In this document: piece after piece, positions 23,115-32,373 of the stretch
Numbering within the stretch: position 1 is the stretch's first letter
Layout of the letters: each line of letters opens with the position of its first letter
Assembly (NCBI GenBank): GCA_009761415.1
Contig: QUOL01000014.1
Location: forward strand, 372,001 to 436,000
Direction of reading: 5' to 3'
Length of the DNA stretch: 64,000 nucleotides
Origin: Sarcomyxa edulis
Taxonomy: Eukaryota > Basidiomycota > Agaricomycetes > Agaricales > Mycenaceae
Notes under the pieces: model-generated
The model's input: the letters and a program-made list of their open reading frames with translations, nothing else
Told to the model about the DNA's origin: nothing
The model's database searches: none
Made by a program: the position numbers and the translations under genes

Positions 23115-24824
23115 CTACAAGAACATGTCACTACGAAAGCCAGAAAGAAATGATGGAAAATTACTAACCGCCAAAACGCCACCATAACGCGTTCCAGGAG
23201 ATGGGAACTGCTTCACGATATTGTTAATCTCATCTAGCTCTTTCTTCGACAAGTTGACTTCTGCGGCGTTGATGTCTTTTGTAGGGCGATTGGGATGAGA
23301 TGACTTTCTGAGAAGAATGAGAAATTGGAGACGAACGCACTTTCCAAAGTTCTCTTGATATGACTACTTCCAGGAATAGGAATGATCTTGTCGCTCATCT
23401 GGAGTACGTATGCTAAAGCCAATTGAGCAGGGGTGACTGGGACGGAGCGTTTCGCAGCAATCTTGTTCAGCTTGGTAGTCAGCTTGAGATTTATTGGAAA
23501 GTTCTTGGGAGAGAACTTCGGCATGTCTGGCAAAGAGAATAATGAATCTGTTTCCATTCTGGTGGAAGTTGAGGTGTGGGATGGAAGACGCACGTTTCCT
23601 CATGTCGCCTTCGGGGATATCATCGGGGGATCTGCGTAGTCCGTCAGAATCAACAAAAACATGTGAAAGACAGAAGTGAGAATGTACTTGAACCTCCCAG
23701 CTAAAAAACCTCGCGCAAGAGGGCTATACGCGGCTAGGGAAATATCCAACTCCTCACAAGCTTTGATAACTCTATACAGCTCATCCTCGAGTGCCCACAG
23801 GGAACATTCAACTTCCACCACAGTTACTGGATAGATCTCAAGCGTAGAAGATTATCAGATCAACCTGGATTACATCCCCCAAAGATTAGCAGAAAATCAC
23901 CTACAGCATGAGCCCTTCTGACAGAGTCGGCGGAGACTTCTGAAAGTCCGATGTAATTAAATAACCCTTCCTCGACAAATTTGCGGAGGATGGGCATGGT
24001 GTGCTCTACTGGACTGGTTTGACGCGCGATTTGGAACAAGTCCATCTTCTTACGTGGACCCAGCGCTTCGATGGCTATAAAGAACCCCCCACGTGAGGTA
24101 AGCCTCGAGTAGGGCATACGAGAACGAGAACGAGAGCACTCGGACTCACTCCTCTTCAAATCTTCTCTCAATTCGGCCTCGCTCAGCTCGAAGGAGCCGT
24201 AAGGACGATGCCCACCTTTGATGGAAAGAAATATTTTCCCTGGTACAGCGTATTCGGGATACGCGTCGAAGAAACGCCTGAGAAGCTTTCTTGGAGCGAG
24301 TAAGCGTTTGGGTGGCATGCACCCATACATCATGATGCATGATGGGGACCCACAGGTTCGATAGTGGGTCAGGCATCCCGTAGAAGTTACCGCTGTTCCA
24401 GAAGGTCGCTCCTGCGTCTGCCGCCGCTCTACGAGTCAGGTCAATTTCGGTCATGGAAAGACGGAAGCAAAAAAAGAAAATGCGGACGTGCGTGCCGCAC
24501 TTCATGGATTCGAAAGCCTCCTTGTCTGGGGTGTGTTCTGGTTTCCACTAGTCATAGAACCATGGTCTGTCAATCCGAGGATACATCTTTTTGGAGAAGC
24601 TCGGAGATGGGACGGACAGTTAGAAACATCTAGAGATAATTGTTATGTTAGTATACGACAATATCAGTAGACATGCATGAGTGCACGTACGAGCCCATGG
24701 CCAATACATCCAACTTGGATATGTTTGGCGGTGCCTCCAACTGCAGACACGGCGTTGGAGAGAGAGTATGCATGAGGTAGGTAAGTCACTTACGGTTGCG
24801 TTTAGGTATGATGCGCGCAGTCAT
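23115..24824 (-). CDS. Aldo/keto reductase, pyridoxal-reductase-like
   Basis: A multi-exon gene read from ATG 24824 (MTARIIPKRN). The first exons give GGTAKHIQVGCIGHGL, then WKPEHTPDKEAFESMKCGT, AADAGATFWNSGNFYGMPD (the catalytic Tyr is in NFYG), and FFDAYPEYAVPGKIFLSIKG with the catalytic Lys. Then come IEALGPRKKMDLFQIARQ and GLFNYIGLSEVSADSVRRAH. Later exons carry VVEVECSLWALEDE, DISLAAYSPLARGFLAGRF, VTPAQLALAYVLQMSDKII and PIPGSSHIKRTLES, which binds NADPH. The end is INAAEVNLSKKELDEINN and SPGTRYGG. The order matches the AKR8 family (fission-yeast Plr1, NADPH-dependent pyridoxal reductase). At the usual catalytic His the sequence has QIARQ, as I recall for this subfamily. The 3' end is uncertain: an open frame runs to a stop at 23115. 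Confidence 0.8.
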
Positions 24825-24884
24825 TGCAACTCTGGTATACGAGAACTACCGTGACGGGGAAATCCAGGTCTGCTATGGCGAAGC

Positions 24885-24892
24885 CTTTTATA
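24885..24892 (-). promoter_or_regulatory. TATA box of the aldo/keto reductase gene
   Basis: On the minus strand this reads TATAAAAG, 61 bp upstream of the chosen ATG at 24824. The position supports that start. Confidence 0.5.
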
Positions 24893-25364
24893 GTTGTGTT
24901 CGGGATCACCGGCTTTCTGGGGGGCGTATACACATACCACGGTCTGACGTCTGAGACTGGAAAGATGAACGATAATTGACTCGTCGGAGTTGGTTGGATG
25001 CCTGATAGAGATGGGGGAAGAGGAATCCTGGAATATTTTGCTCAGACTCGGAGTGAATGTGGGCCACCCTTGATTCCCGACCGGCGCCCAAGGAGACCTT
25101 CGCCAGAGATATACCTCACCAGGTGAATTTCTGGGCCTTCCAGGTCTATTTTCTCCTCGCAAAAAGTACTGACCCCTCCGGCCCAGACGGGTATTGGATC
25201 TACAATGTTCACAAAGTTAGGTGTGAGTCCCAAATGTCAATCAATCGGTGGTTTCGTCTTTCCGTTTCCTTCACTCATGAGAGAGATGGAGATAGATACG
25301 GGGACCCTGGGATTGACCAACGGTCGGGATATCTGATAAGTTACGGTAGCCTCGAATTTGATTA

Positions 25365-25862
25365 TCAGGATACAAGTGTCCGTACGCGTTCCTGTTTTCG
25401 ACCCTTTCGACAAAGCGCATAATCGCCGGCCTCTCCTGCATCCTCTCTCACCGCTTTTTCCAGACTATCCGACAACCACTTCTTCGACACGTCCTCGACA
25501 TCATCGCTCATGATGATATGACCTTCCCTTTTCAGCACTTCCAGCGAGTCCACGACCCAATTCTGACAATTCCACCCCTTGTCCCCACGAATAACTCTAT
25601 CGCCCGATGCTAACGATGAGCTAAACGCATGCAGTCGCTGGTGGTCTACATGTCCCACGCATACTTTTCCGAGATAGGCCTTGGTGTCTGTGAGAGTGAC
25701 GGTTTCCGGAGGCTTTATCTCGTATGTATCGGTCGACCCTGTTATTTGATAGGCGATGCACCTTGTTTGCTGGGCGTCAAGCACGACTACTATTGCCCAG
25801 TGTTTGACGCGTAGGAGGGGGTGGCCGTAGTGCGCTATTGCGACCTCGTAATAAAATGGCAT
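25365..25862 (-). CDS. Small HWA/NCQNW-motif protein (fungal uncharacterised family)
   Basis: Single exon of 165 residues. It starts MPFYYEVAIAHYGHPLLRVK, then HWAIVVVLDAQQTRCIAYQI, TDTYEIKPPETVTL and YLGKVCVGHV. The conserved core is GDRVIRGDKGWNCQNWVVD, with LEVLKREGHII after it and a charged C-terminal helix. The early HWA and the later NCQNWV place a His and a Cys in an arrangement that recalls NlpC/P60 or LRAT-like thiol folds. That resemblance is inference. Similar proteins are frequent in Agaricomycetes and have no established role that I know of. No signal peptide or membrane segment is visible. ATG 25862 is followed by an uninterrupted frame to the stop at 25365-25367. Confidence 0.72.
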   Translation of the reverse strand: MPFYYEVAIAHYGHPLLRVKHWAIVVVLDAQQTRCIAYQITGSTDTYEIKPPETVTLTDTKAYLGKVCVGHVDHQRLHAFSSSLASGDRVIRGDKGWNCQNWVVDSLEVLKREGHIIMSDDVEDVSKKWLSDSLEKAVREDAGEAGDYALCRKGRKQERVRTLVS

Positions 25863-27488
25863 AAAATACGTTAAAATTCGTACAACGTTAGGATGATTGA
25901 GATGGGGCCGACTCGGATGTTATGGCTGTGATAGTGGGCGTTTGACCATGGCTATCCAGGTACCTATAGGGTGGCAGCGGGTCAACTAATTCCAGCTTGC
26001 CTTCTTGACGAGAGAGGATGCAATCAGGCAATCAGGATCAGGACTGCAAGGGGATCCCCGGGTGATCTTGCCAAACAGCACAACTCACGCTATTTTTAGT
26101 CACGGCTTGATTCCGAACTTCCCACTCATCCTCTTTCATCCTGGAATTCTCGTAGTATGCCACTGTCACCGTGGTCCTCTCTCTATCCTGAGCTCTGGCT
26201 TGCATGCGTATATGCAAATGTGAACGATATAGATGGCTCATTGCATCCGTATCTACTTCCGGAGGAATCTCATGAAAATACAGAGTCATGCACATTACTC
26301 GATGTTCTGGCAGAATGTTGTTTACCTGAAGCTAGAGGGTGTCCATATCTGCAATGATAACCCAACCGGACCTCACATTGTATGTCTCACAGATCGGTGG
26401 TTATTTGGATGGTGTGGTCGAACCTCTGGGCATGGTCTACATCTTACTCGACGAGTATGTTCCCCTTTTACTTGGACTTCCTTCCTACCTACTGCGGGCC
26501 TCGCCTGGTTACGGCTTGCAGATCCTACCTTCAATTATCATCTTTGGCTGATGGACAAAACAGGTATGTTTTTCCAAGTCGACGTCTTTAATGCTCTACT
26601 GACCTCGATACCCACTGCAGCCGCAAAGCAAAGCACAAATCTGCACTCGAGGAGCTGACGAAAATATGTTCCATTCATCAAGATTGTTTGAGCCTCATGT
26701 CCAACGATCGTCTTCCAAAATTGCTCGACATGCATTGCACAATACAAGCCGTTCCTCCGATGCAGCGTCACATCACAGTCAACACCCGTCTTGAGGATTT
26801 CCTTCACCATATGACACATCCCATGTTCTGTCTAGTACGAACGCCTTATAAAAGGGATATGAGACCTATACATCGGCACATGCTTGAAAAACTACGCGTC
26901 TTGAACTCGATGGGCATCGAACACACTCGAATCAGGGTATGCTCCGGGAAGGTATCATAATCGACTTTGAAATGGTAGACGTGCACCTCATCGGTCTGAG
27001 AAATTGAAACATTCAGAGTTTGGCTGTCCGTGGGCTGCACCATTGATATGGCCAGATCATGAAGATGGTGTGACTTTGTATTCTCTAGTATCTACAGCGG
27101 GATCTTTATAGCTCTCTTTGGTCACCGTAGCATACTTGTAAATCTAATCGTGTCTTGCATGGTGCCAGTCGCGTTCCAAGAAAAAATATTTGAAGTTCGA
27201 ACCGATAACAAAACATTATCCCTAAGGAAGCTACGAACCTCTGCCTTATGAGCCACGCTGCAGCGTGTGAACGGGTCTGGAGGTTCGGTCCCTTATCGTA
27301 AGACAACATTTCCAATCAGCCATTTTGGCCGTGACAAATGTATAGTTGACCAGGATATACCCCGCGACTCTGGCTGTAGGTTTCCTCGAGCAAAGTTCGG
27401 TGAATCTACCTGTGACTTGCCGTGACCAGCGCGAGTTTAGAGTCACGTTGCTCGTCGCCCGACGCCCGGGGACTCGCCACTAACAGTC
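25863..27488. other. Poorly resolved region between the HWA protein and bL35m
   Basis: Apart from the candidate gene described separately at 26157-27073, I see no recognisable motif. Frames on both strands here are short and interrupted. Confidence 0.4.
26157..27073 (+). CDS. Possible multi-exon gene of unknown function
   Basis: The best evidence is an open plus-strand stretch from about 26625 to 26936 that reads like real protein: KHKSALEELTKICSIHQDCL, SLMSNDRLPKLLDMHCTIQ, HITVNTRLEDFLHHMTHPM, FCLVRTPYKRDMRPIHRHM and LEKLRVLNSMGIEHTRIR. It is preceded by a plausible acceptor (ctgcag near 26620). After an intron starting at about 26937 the frame could close within ~60 bp. Upstream pieces such as IGGYLDGVVEPLGMVYILLD (26391-26454) may be further exons. 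The start is a guess at ATG 26157, and its own frame ends at 26357. No homologue is recognised, and a decayed gene is equally possible. Confidence 0.3.
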
Positions 27489-27850
27489 ATGGCCTCCTTC
27501 CTCACAAACCGAATATTCGCAACAACAAGCCAGCAACTATCTATATGTACCCCACGAACATTCTCGACGTCCCCAATACCTCAACTATACAAAATGAAAT
27601 CCCACTCGGGGGCCAAAAAAAGATGGCGTTCGTTGGGTTCCGGGACTGTCTTCAAACGAGTATGTCTCAATGATACCTCCTCATCCCCAGCATACTGAAT
27701 GTGTCACTTGCATAGCAAAAAGCGGGAGGACAGCATCTGAATGTTTCGAAATCGCCCAGCAGAATCAATAGTTTGGGCAACACGGCATATTCGAATAGCT
27801 CGCAGGGAGCAAAGCTTAGAAAGGTCCTTTTACCTTATGGTTCTCATTAG
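27489..27850 (+). CDS. MRPL35: Mitochondrial ribosomal protein bL35m
   Basis: Two exons (27489-27659, 27716-27850) give 101 residues. The N-terminus MASFLTNRIFATTSQQLSI is rich in Ser/Thr with few acidic residues and looks like a mitochondrial presequence. The bL35 core follows: YKMKSHSGAKKRWRSLGSG, which matches the bacterial L35 start (MKTHSGAKKRFK), then TVFKR across the intron and QKAGGQHLNVSKSPSRIN. The tail is SQGAKLRKVLLPYGSH, stop 27848-27850. It is a structural protein of the large mitoribosomal subunit. The gene converges on NCA2, with only 123 bp between stops. Confidence 0.88.
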
Positions 27851-27973
27851 AGATACTTAGATTGAGGTATGTGGATCATCCCCGTCGATAGCTATCCTAG
27901 TTGACGTCCTACTCAGACGTATAATCATACCAAATGATACCAGTAGTGTTGATGCATAAGCGACTTTCCAGTC

Positions 27974-30149
27974 TCAAACACCCTCACCCCATCCTAAAAC
28001 CCCACCCCAACTCCTCCACATTCTCTCCACAACCCTCAACTTTTCAGCCCTCCCCAAGCTCGGCTCCTCCAAATCCCCTACATCTTCCAGGAACCCCCTT
28101 CGAAGCCCGGAATGCGCAGGCAAGCACTCCTCAGCATACCTTCTCAACCGCGTGAGCGATAACAGCAGTAGACCCGCTGTAAGCGGCGGTATCCCACCGT
28201 TCCCACTCCCGTTTCCGTTAGCATGATTTTGACCTTGACCTTGACTCCGAGTGGACTTCGACTTGGGCTGATAAATAAGCAACCTCTCGATCCTTCTAAC
28301 CACACTCCAAGCTCCCGCCCTCTTCTTCCTCCCACCATACCTCCCCTTACCCCTCCCCCCATTCCACGCACTTCGGGTATACCCAGCAAAGAGGTATAAG
28401 ATGGAAAGAGCAGGTGCGACACCGACAAACGCGAATGTGAGTTCTTGGGATTTGAGAAGTTTGTCGATGCCTGCCAAGGCTTGGTCGATGTCCACCTAAA
28501 TAGGTAGCGGTGTGAGTCTTTTATGAGATTTCGAGACGACAGGAGGGTACATACCTTGGCTTTTTGGATCTGAATGAAGAGTCCTCGCAATAAAGTTCCC
28601 GTCACTGCAGACGTGAATGGTTTCTTGATGTCCTGCTCGTATAATTGCAACACAGGCGTCAAATCTCCCACTCGAACTTGTTGGGAAAGCACGTCGAGTT
28701 GTGCAGGCGAGTAACTGAGTTTGTCTTCTGCTAATGAGCGTACCATGCGTTCCAAGGACTAAATACAATTCAGCATCACTCATGCATCTTGACGAAAGAA
28801 ACTTACCTGGAACTCCGCTACGACACCCTCCTTCCTAACAAGCATTCCCTCCTCCCCTCCAGCTCTGATAGTCTTGAGAACACCCTTCAACGGCTCGACC
28901 AACCACCCCTTCACGAAACCTTGGACAGTCTCCACCGCCTCCCTCCCGAGTTGCATCCAATCCGCGCGTTGTGCATAGACATTCTTCAGCACATAGAAGG
29001 TGAGGGGAGGGAGGATGAATATTCTGGGCCAGAGAAGGGTGAAGCGCGAGGGTCGGAGAAGGTTGGAAAGGGTCAAGTGGGATGTGTGTCGGGACAGGTG
29101 TGTTGGGAGGGTGTGAGATGATAGGATGTTTAGAATTGCTAGGACGTCGGGGGGAGGAGGGGTGGTACTGGTTTTAGATTTAGTCTTGCTGTTGGTGGTA
29201 GTCGTGGTCGTGGTGTCGGCGAGAGTATTGGTGTTGGTGGTCCCTGCAACGAGCCGATCCAAACAAACTACGAATCCTTCCAACGAAGCATCAGCGCGCC
29301 CTCCCTCCTCATGCAAAGCACTCTCCAACGCGTCCCTCATCCCCGCAAGACTCCCTAGTATCTCTGCACGCTCATCTCTAATCTTCTCAAGTTCTCTCCG
29401 TTTGAAATGGGCTTCTTGGCGTGTCAGATCGAAGGGGAGGGTCAGGAATGAGAGGAGGATCTGGAAGCAGTGTGGTATCGAAGCCTTGGCACTTGTTGAC
29501 CCGAATGAAATGATGTGAGGTTCAGTTCGAAGATGTGGGAATAGGGATATGGTCAGTGCGTTTGGACGGAGTGCATCGGTGGATGGAAAGAGACGCCTTA
29601 GAGCTGTTGGGGTGAATAAGGAGGGTGTGAGTGGGATGTTGTGCGTTCGGAGGGCTTGGAGGATTGTTTGGGCGAGGTTTAGCAGACGGGTTGGAGTTGC
29701 TGCAGCAGTAACGTATCTTAGAACACGTTTTTCGAGGATGTACGGTACTCACATTGTAGTAGATACAAGGCAACGTTTTGACGAGAACGTTCGACTTCAG
29801 CCCACCATTCAGCCTCGGATTCAGCTTGACTTGATTCGTTCAGAAAGATGTCTAAAGCCTCCGAATATAGATCAACGACGAGAACACCGATGATGGTTCG
29901 TTTCAGGGTATATTCTTCCGGATCCTGGGTGTCTGCTAACGATGAAATACCACTTTGAGTGAGTGAAGCGATTGTTTCGCGGACTACTGTATTTTGGTGT
30001 TTATTTTGAAGAGAGGCGAGGAGGGTTCGAAGGGAATCAAGTCGTTCATGGTTGACTGTCGATGTCGATGTCTTTTTTGACTTGAAAGATTGGGATGAAA
30101 AAGACGGGAATAGAGAACGGATGTGGTGTTTGACGAAGGGGGATGGCAT
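27974..30149 (-). CDS. NCA2: NCA2-family mitochondrial membrane protein
   Basis: Yeast Nca2 affects expression of the mitochondrially encoded ATP synthase subunits 6 and 8. From ATG 30149 the protein begins MPSPFVKHHIRSLFPSFSS, then SLRTLLASLQNKHQNTVV and YTLKRTIIGVLVVDLYSEAL. Downstream come SRHTSHLTLSNLLRPSRFTL, a membrane-proximal IFILPPLTFYVLKNVYAQ, VETVQGFVKGWLVEPLKGVL, KLSYSPAQLDVLSQQVRVGD and VLQLYEQDIKKPFTSAVTG. Near the end, IDQALAGIDKLLKSQELTFA, the membrane segment VGVAPALSILYLFAG and the C-terminal LLLLSLTRLRRYAEECLP are characteristic of NCA2. Stop 27974-27976. Poly-Thr and Asn-rich inserts near 29180-29240 are low complexity. Family membership is strong, the role is taken from yeast. 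Confidence 0.87.
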
Positions 30150-30290
30150 GGACGTGACCGTAACAGATCAAGGATCTCGAAAGGAAGATGCCACCGAGGT
30201 CCAAGTACTCGGATAAAATTCAAGAGGTAAATACAGGTGTAGCTACAGTCCTAAGAGAAGGGAATAGAGTACGAAATGTCGAGGCTTGCG

Positions 30291-31228
30291 TTATCTCTTT
30301 CTCTTCTTGGCCGGACGTGATGAACTCGCGGTTGCACGCGTTCTTGCTGTAGTCGATTTCTTGACAGCTTTGCCTTTAGTTCGTGCAGGCTTGGATGAAG
30401 CCGATGGGGCTACCCACAGAAAGAAAATGCTCAAAAAACGATTGCGAGAAAACATTGGAAAATTAGAGTGAAAGAACGCACCAGGAGACGGATCGTGAAT
30501 CTCCACATCGACATCATCACCTTCTGCATAATCCGTACCAGCATCCGTGCCTGTCACTACACTTTCCCTCGGTGTAGAAGCGACGTGTCCGCCCTCGTCT
30601 CCACTTTCTTGCGTCAACGCACTGCTATCGCTGTCCCCACCTACTAAACCTGCCAAATCGAGTTTACTCTTCCCGCGTCTCGTCGTTGTCACTCCACGAC
30701 CTTTACCTTTTGACCTTCCTTTCTTCGTCTGGGGTAGGGATGGTAGGAAGTCGCGGTCAGGAGAGGAAGGCGCCGAGACGGTTGCGCGTAGCCGACGCGC
30801 TGTTATCAGAGATTCATAAGATTCATCGACTGGCAGGGTGTATTCTTCCTTGAAGAAAGGATGTCCACCAAGGTTTTGAGATGGGGATGGGGATCGTATT
30901 TCGATCGGAGTGGAGTTGTTCGAACTTGGTGATCCATAGGCGTCTAGTTCGAGGTCCTGCCAATGTCCAATCAGTGCGATGTATGAGGAATGTACTGAGG
31001 TGCACATACGATATTTTCCAGTGCCTCGAGATCATAGCACGTCCGCAGTTTGTTCCATATATCATCTGCAGAGACAAAATGTCCGGTGTCTCTATGAATG
31101 GCGTTTCGAATGGCTAGAACGTGAAAATGACGATGGATCCCGATGGGTCTTGCGCGCATGATGGATCGAAAGAAGGAGATTTCTCCTTCGACTGTCTGTA
31201 GAAAGTCGGTAGAGTCTTGGACTGTCAT
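30291..31228 (-). CDS. EAF7: EAF7/MRGBP-type NuA4 histone acetyltransferase subunit
   Basis: From ATG 31228: MTVQDSTDFLQTVEGEISFF, RPIGIHRHFHVLAIRNAIH and ADDIWNKLRTCYDLEALENI, the CT20/EAF7 domain found in yeast Eaf7 and human MRGBP. An intron separates this from DLELDAYGSPSS. Then come FFKEEYTLPVDESYESLITA and RRLRATVSAPSSPDRDFLPS, the second conserved block. The rest is low complexity: Lys/Arg runs, an acidic Ser stretch and, after another small intron (about 30412-30480), SSRPAKKRKR, a likely nuclear localisation signal. Stop TAA 30291-30293. Eaf7 works with Eaf3 and Eaf5 in the NuA4 complex on transcribed chromatin. Motif order and length fit well. Confidence 0.87.
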
Positions 31229-32010
31229 GCTGTATATGATGATTGAAAGAGAAGTTTGAGAGTTGAGAAACCGATCAATATTCGAGGACGTCTGACAGTG
31301 ACAATTGGGAACAGGGCTCATAGTACGCAGACCCCATCTGGGCCCATCATGTGATGTGTGACTCTGTGTGACCATCCCGTTTAGGAAGAGGCTCTAACGC
31401 GTCGCAAGTTGCGCGTCGCGTCTCATTTCTTCACTGTCTTCCTCTAGAGACTGTTCAGAGACTAGCGATAAACAGAGATAATAGAGTATGGAGTAACGAC
31501 AGTTAATATACAGAATACTCTACCCAGTTATTGATGATTACGACTTGGTTCCACCAATGTTGTGAACTTTGAAGTGCTCCTAATTATGTGATGACCCTGC
31601 TGTGCACCCCATAATTTTCTGAGAATATACAATACCTGATTTATGTTGAGTCAACCTTGAAATGAAGTCGTATGCCATGACAAATATTGCGAATCAATGA
31701 AACAAACAGCCAGAGATCAAGATATCCTTGTATACATGGGCATGAGCACTCTCAATATTCTGCAGAAGTCACCTCTACATCATAAATGAGAATCCTAATC
31801 CCATTCATTGGGTCCTTAGCTGCAGAGAGAGACGGGAGGAGAATGCAACAGAGGACTTCACAGCGGGGATTGCCGAGACGTGTCCCAAAAGGGTCACTCG
31901 TACAGCAAATTGCTATCAGGCCCTTTGCATGTCCCATTTTCACTGATCGGGCTCCGTGAGGCCCTTGGAAAGGTCATTTTCCAGGCCGTCACGGAGCTCA
32001 AATTTGAGTA
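31229..32010. other. Intergenic region left of the pogo-like element
   Basis: About 780 bp upstream of EAF7. It contains the hairpin at 31951-31997, described separately. I see no coding evidence. Confidence 0.5.
31951..31997. repeat. Near-perfect hairpin (inverted repeat)
   Basis: GCTCCGTGAGGCC at 31951-31963 pairs with GGCCGTCACGGAGC at 31984-31997, with one unpaired base. The inner TGGAAA and TTTCCA also pair, leaving a very short loop. It ends 11 bp before the TA target site of the pogo-like element. Confidence 0.6.
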
Positions 32011-32034
32011 CTGTGCCTGATCGGGAAGTGGGTC
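32011..32034 (+). repeat. Left terminal inverted repeat of the pogo-like element
   Basis: Begins CTGTGCCTGATCGGGAA next to TA at 32009-32010. It pairs with the right end except for two short mismatched steps. Confidence 0.8.
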
Positions 32035-32373
32035 AACCTAGAGTAAAAAAATCACTGTTTAATCGACAAGGGCCGTACTTCAGCCAAATTCTCGGAGTAT
32101 GTTAAAAACTGTGTTCACTATGTTTTGCGAGTGTTTCTGTATTTCTTGAGACCCTTTTGCTTCGCCAATGAATATTTTACTGAGACGGGTCAAAAATAAC
32201 CAAAACCAGGGAACCGGGTCAGTTCGATCAAGACACGTGCAAAGCGAGTTCTCGACAATGTCTCGTCGTCGTTCAGCACGATATGGAGCTCAGACAACCC
32301 AAACAACTCGAAGAAGAATCCAAAACCTTTCTAGGTGAGTCAATGAACATTCTACATCTAAATTGAATGATTT

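Noticed and set aside
26538..26819. A 93-codon minus-strand frame
   Set aside because: It overlaps the better plus-strand candidate exon, and no splice partners could be found for it.
28789..29518. Plus-strand open frames over the NCA2 gene
   Set aside because: They are antisense shadows of NCA2 exons on the minus strand and have low-complexity translations.
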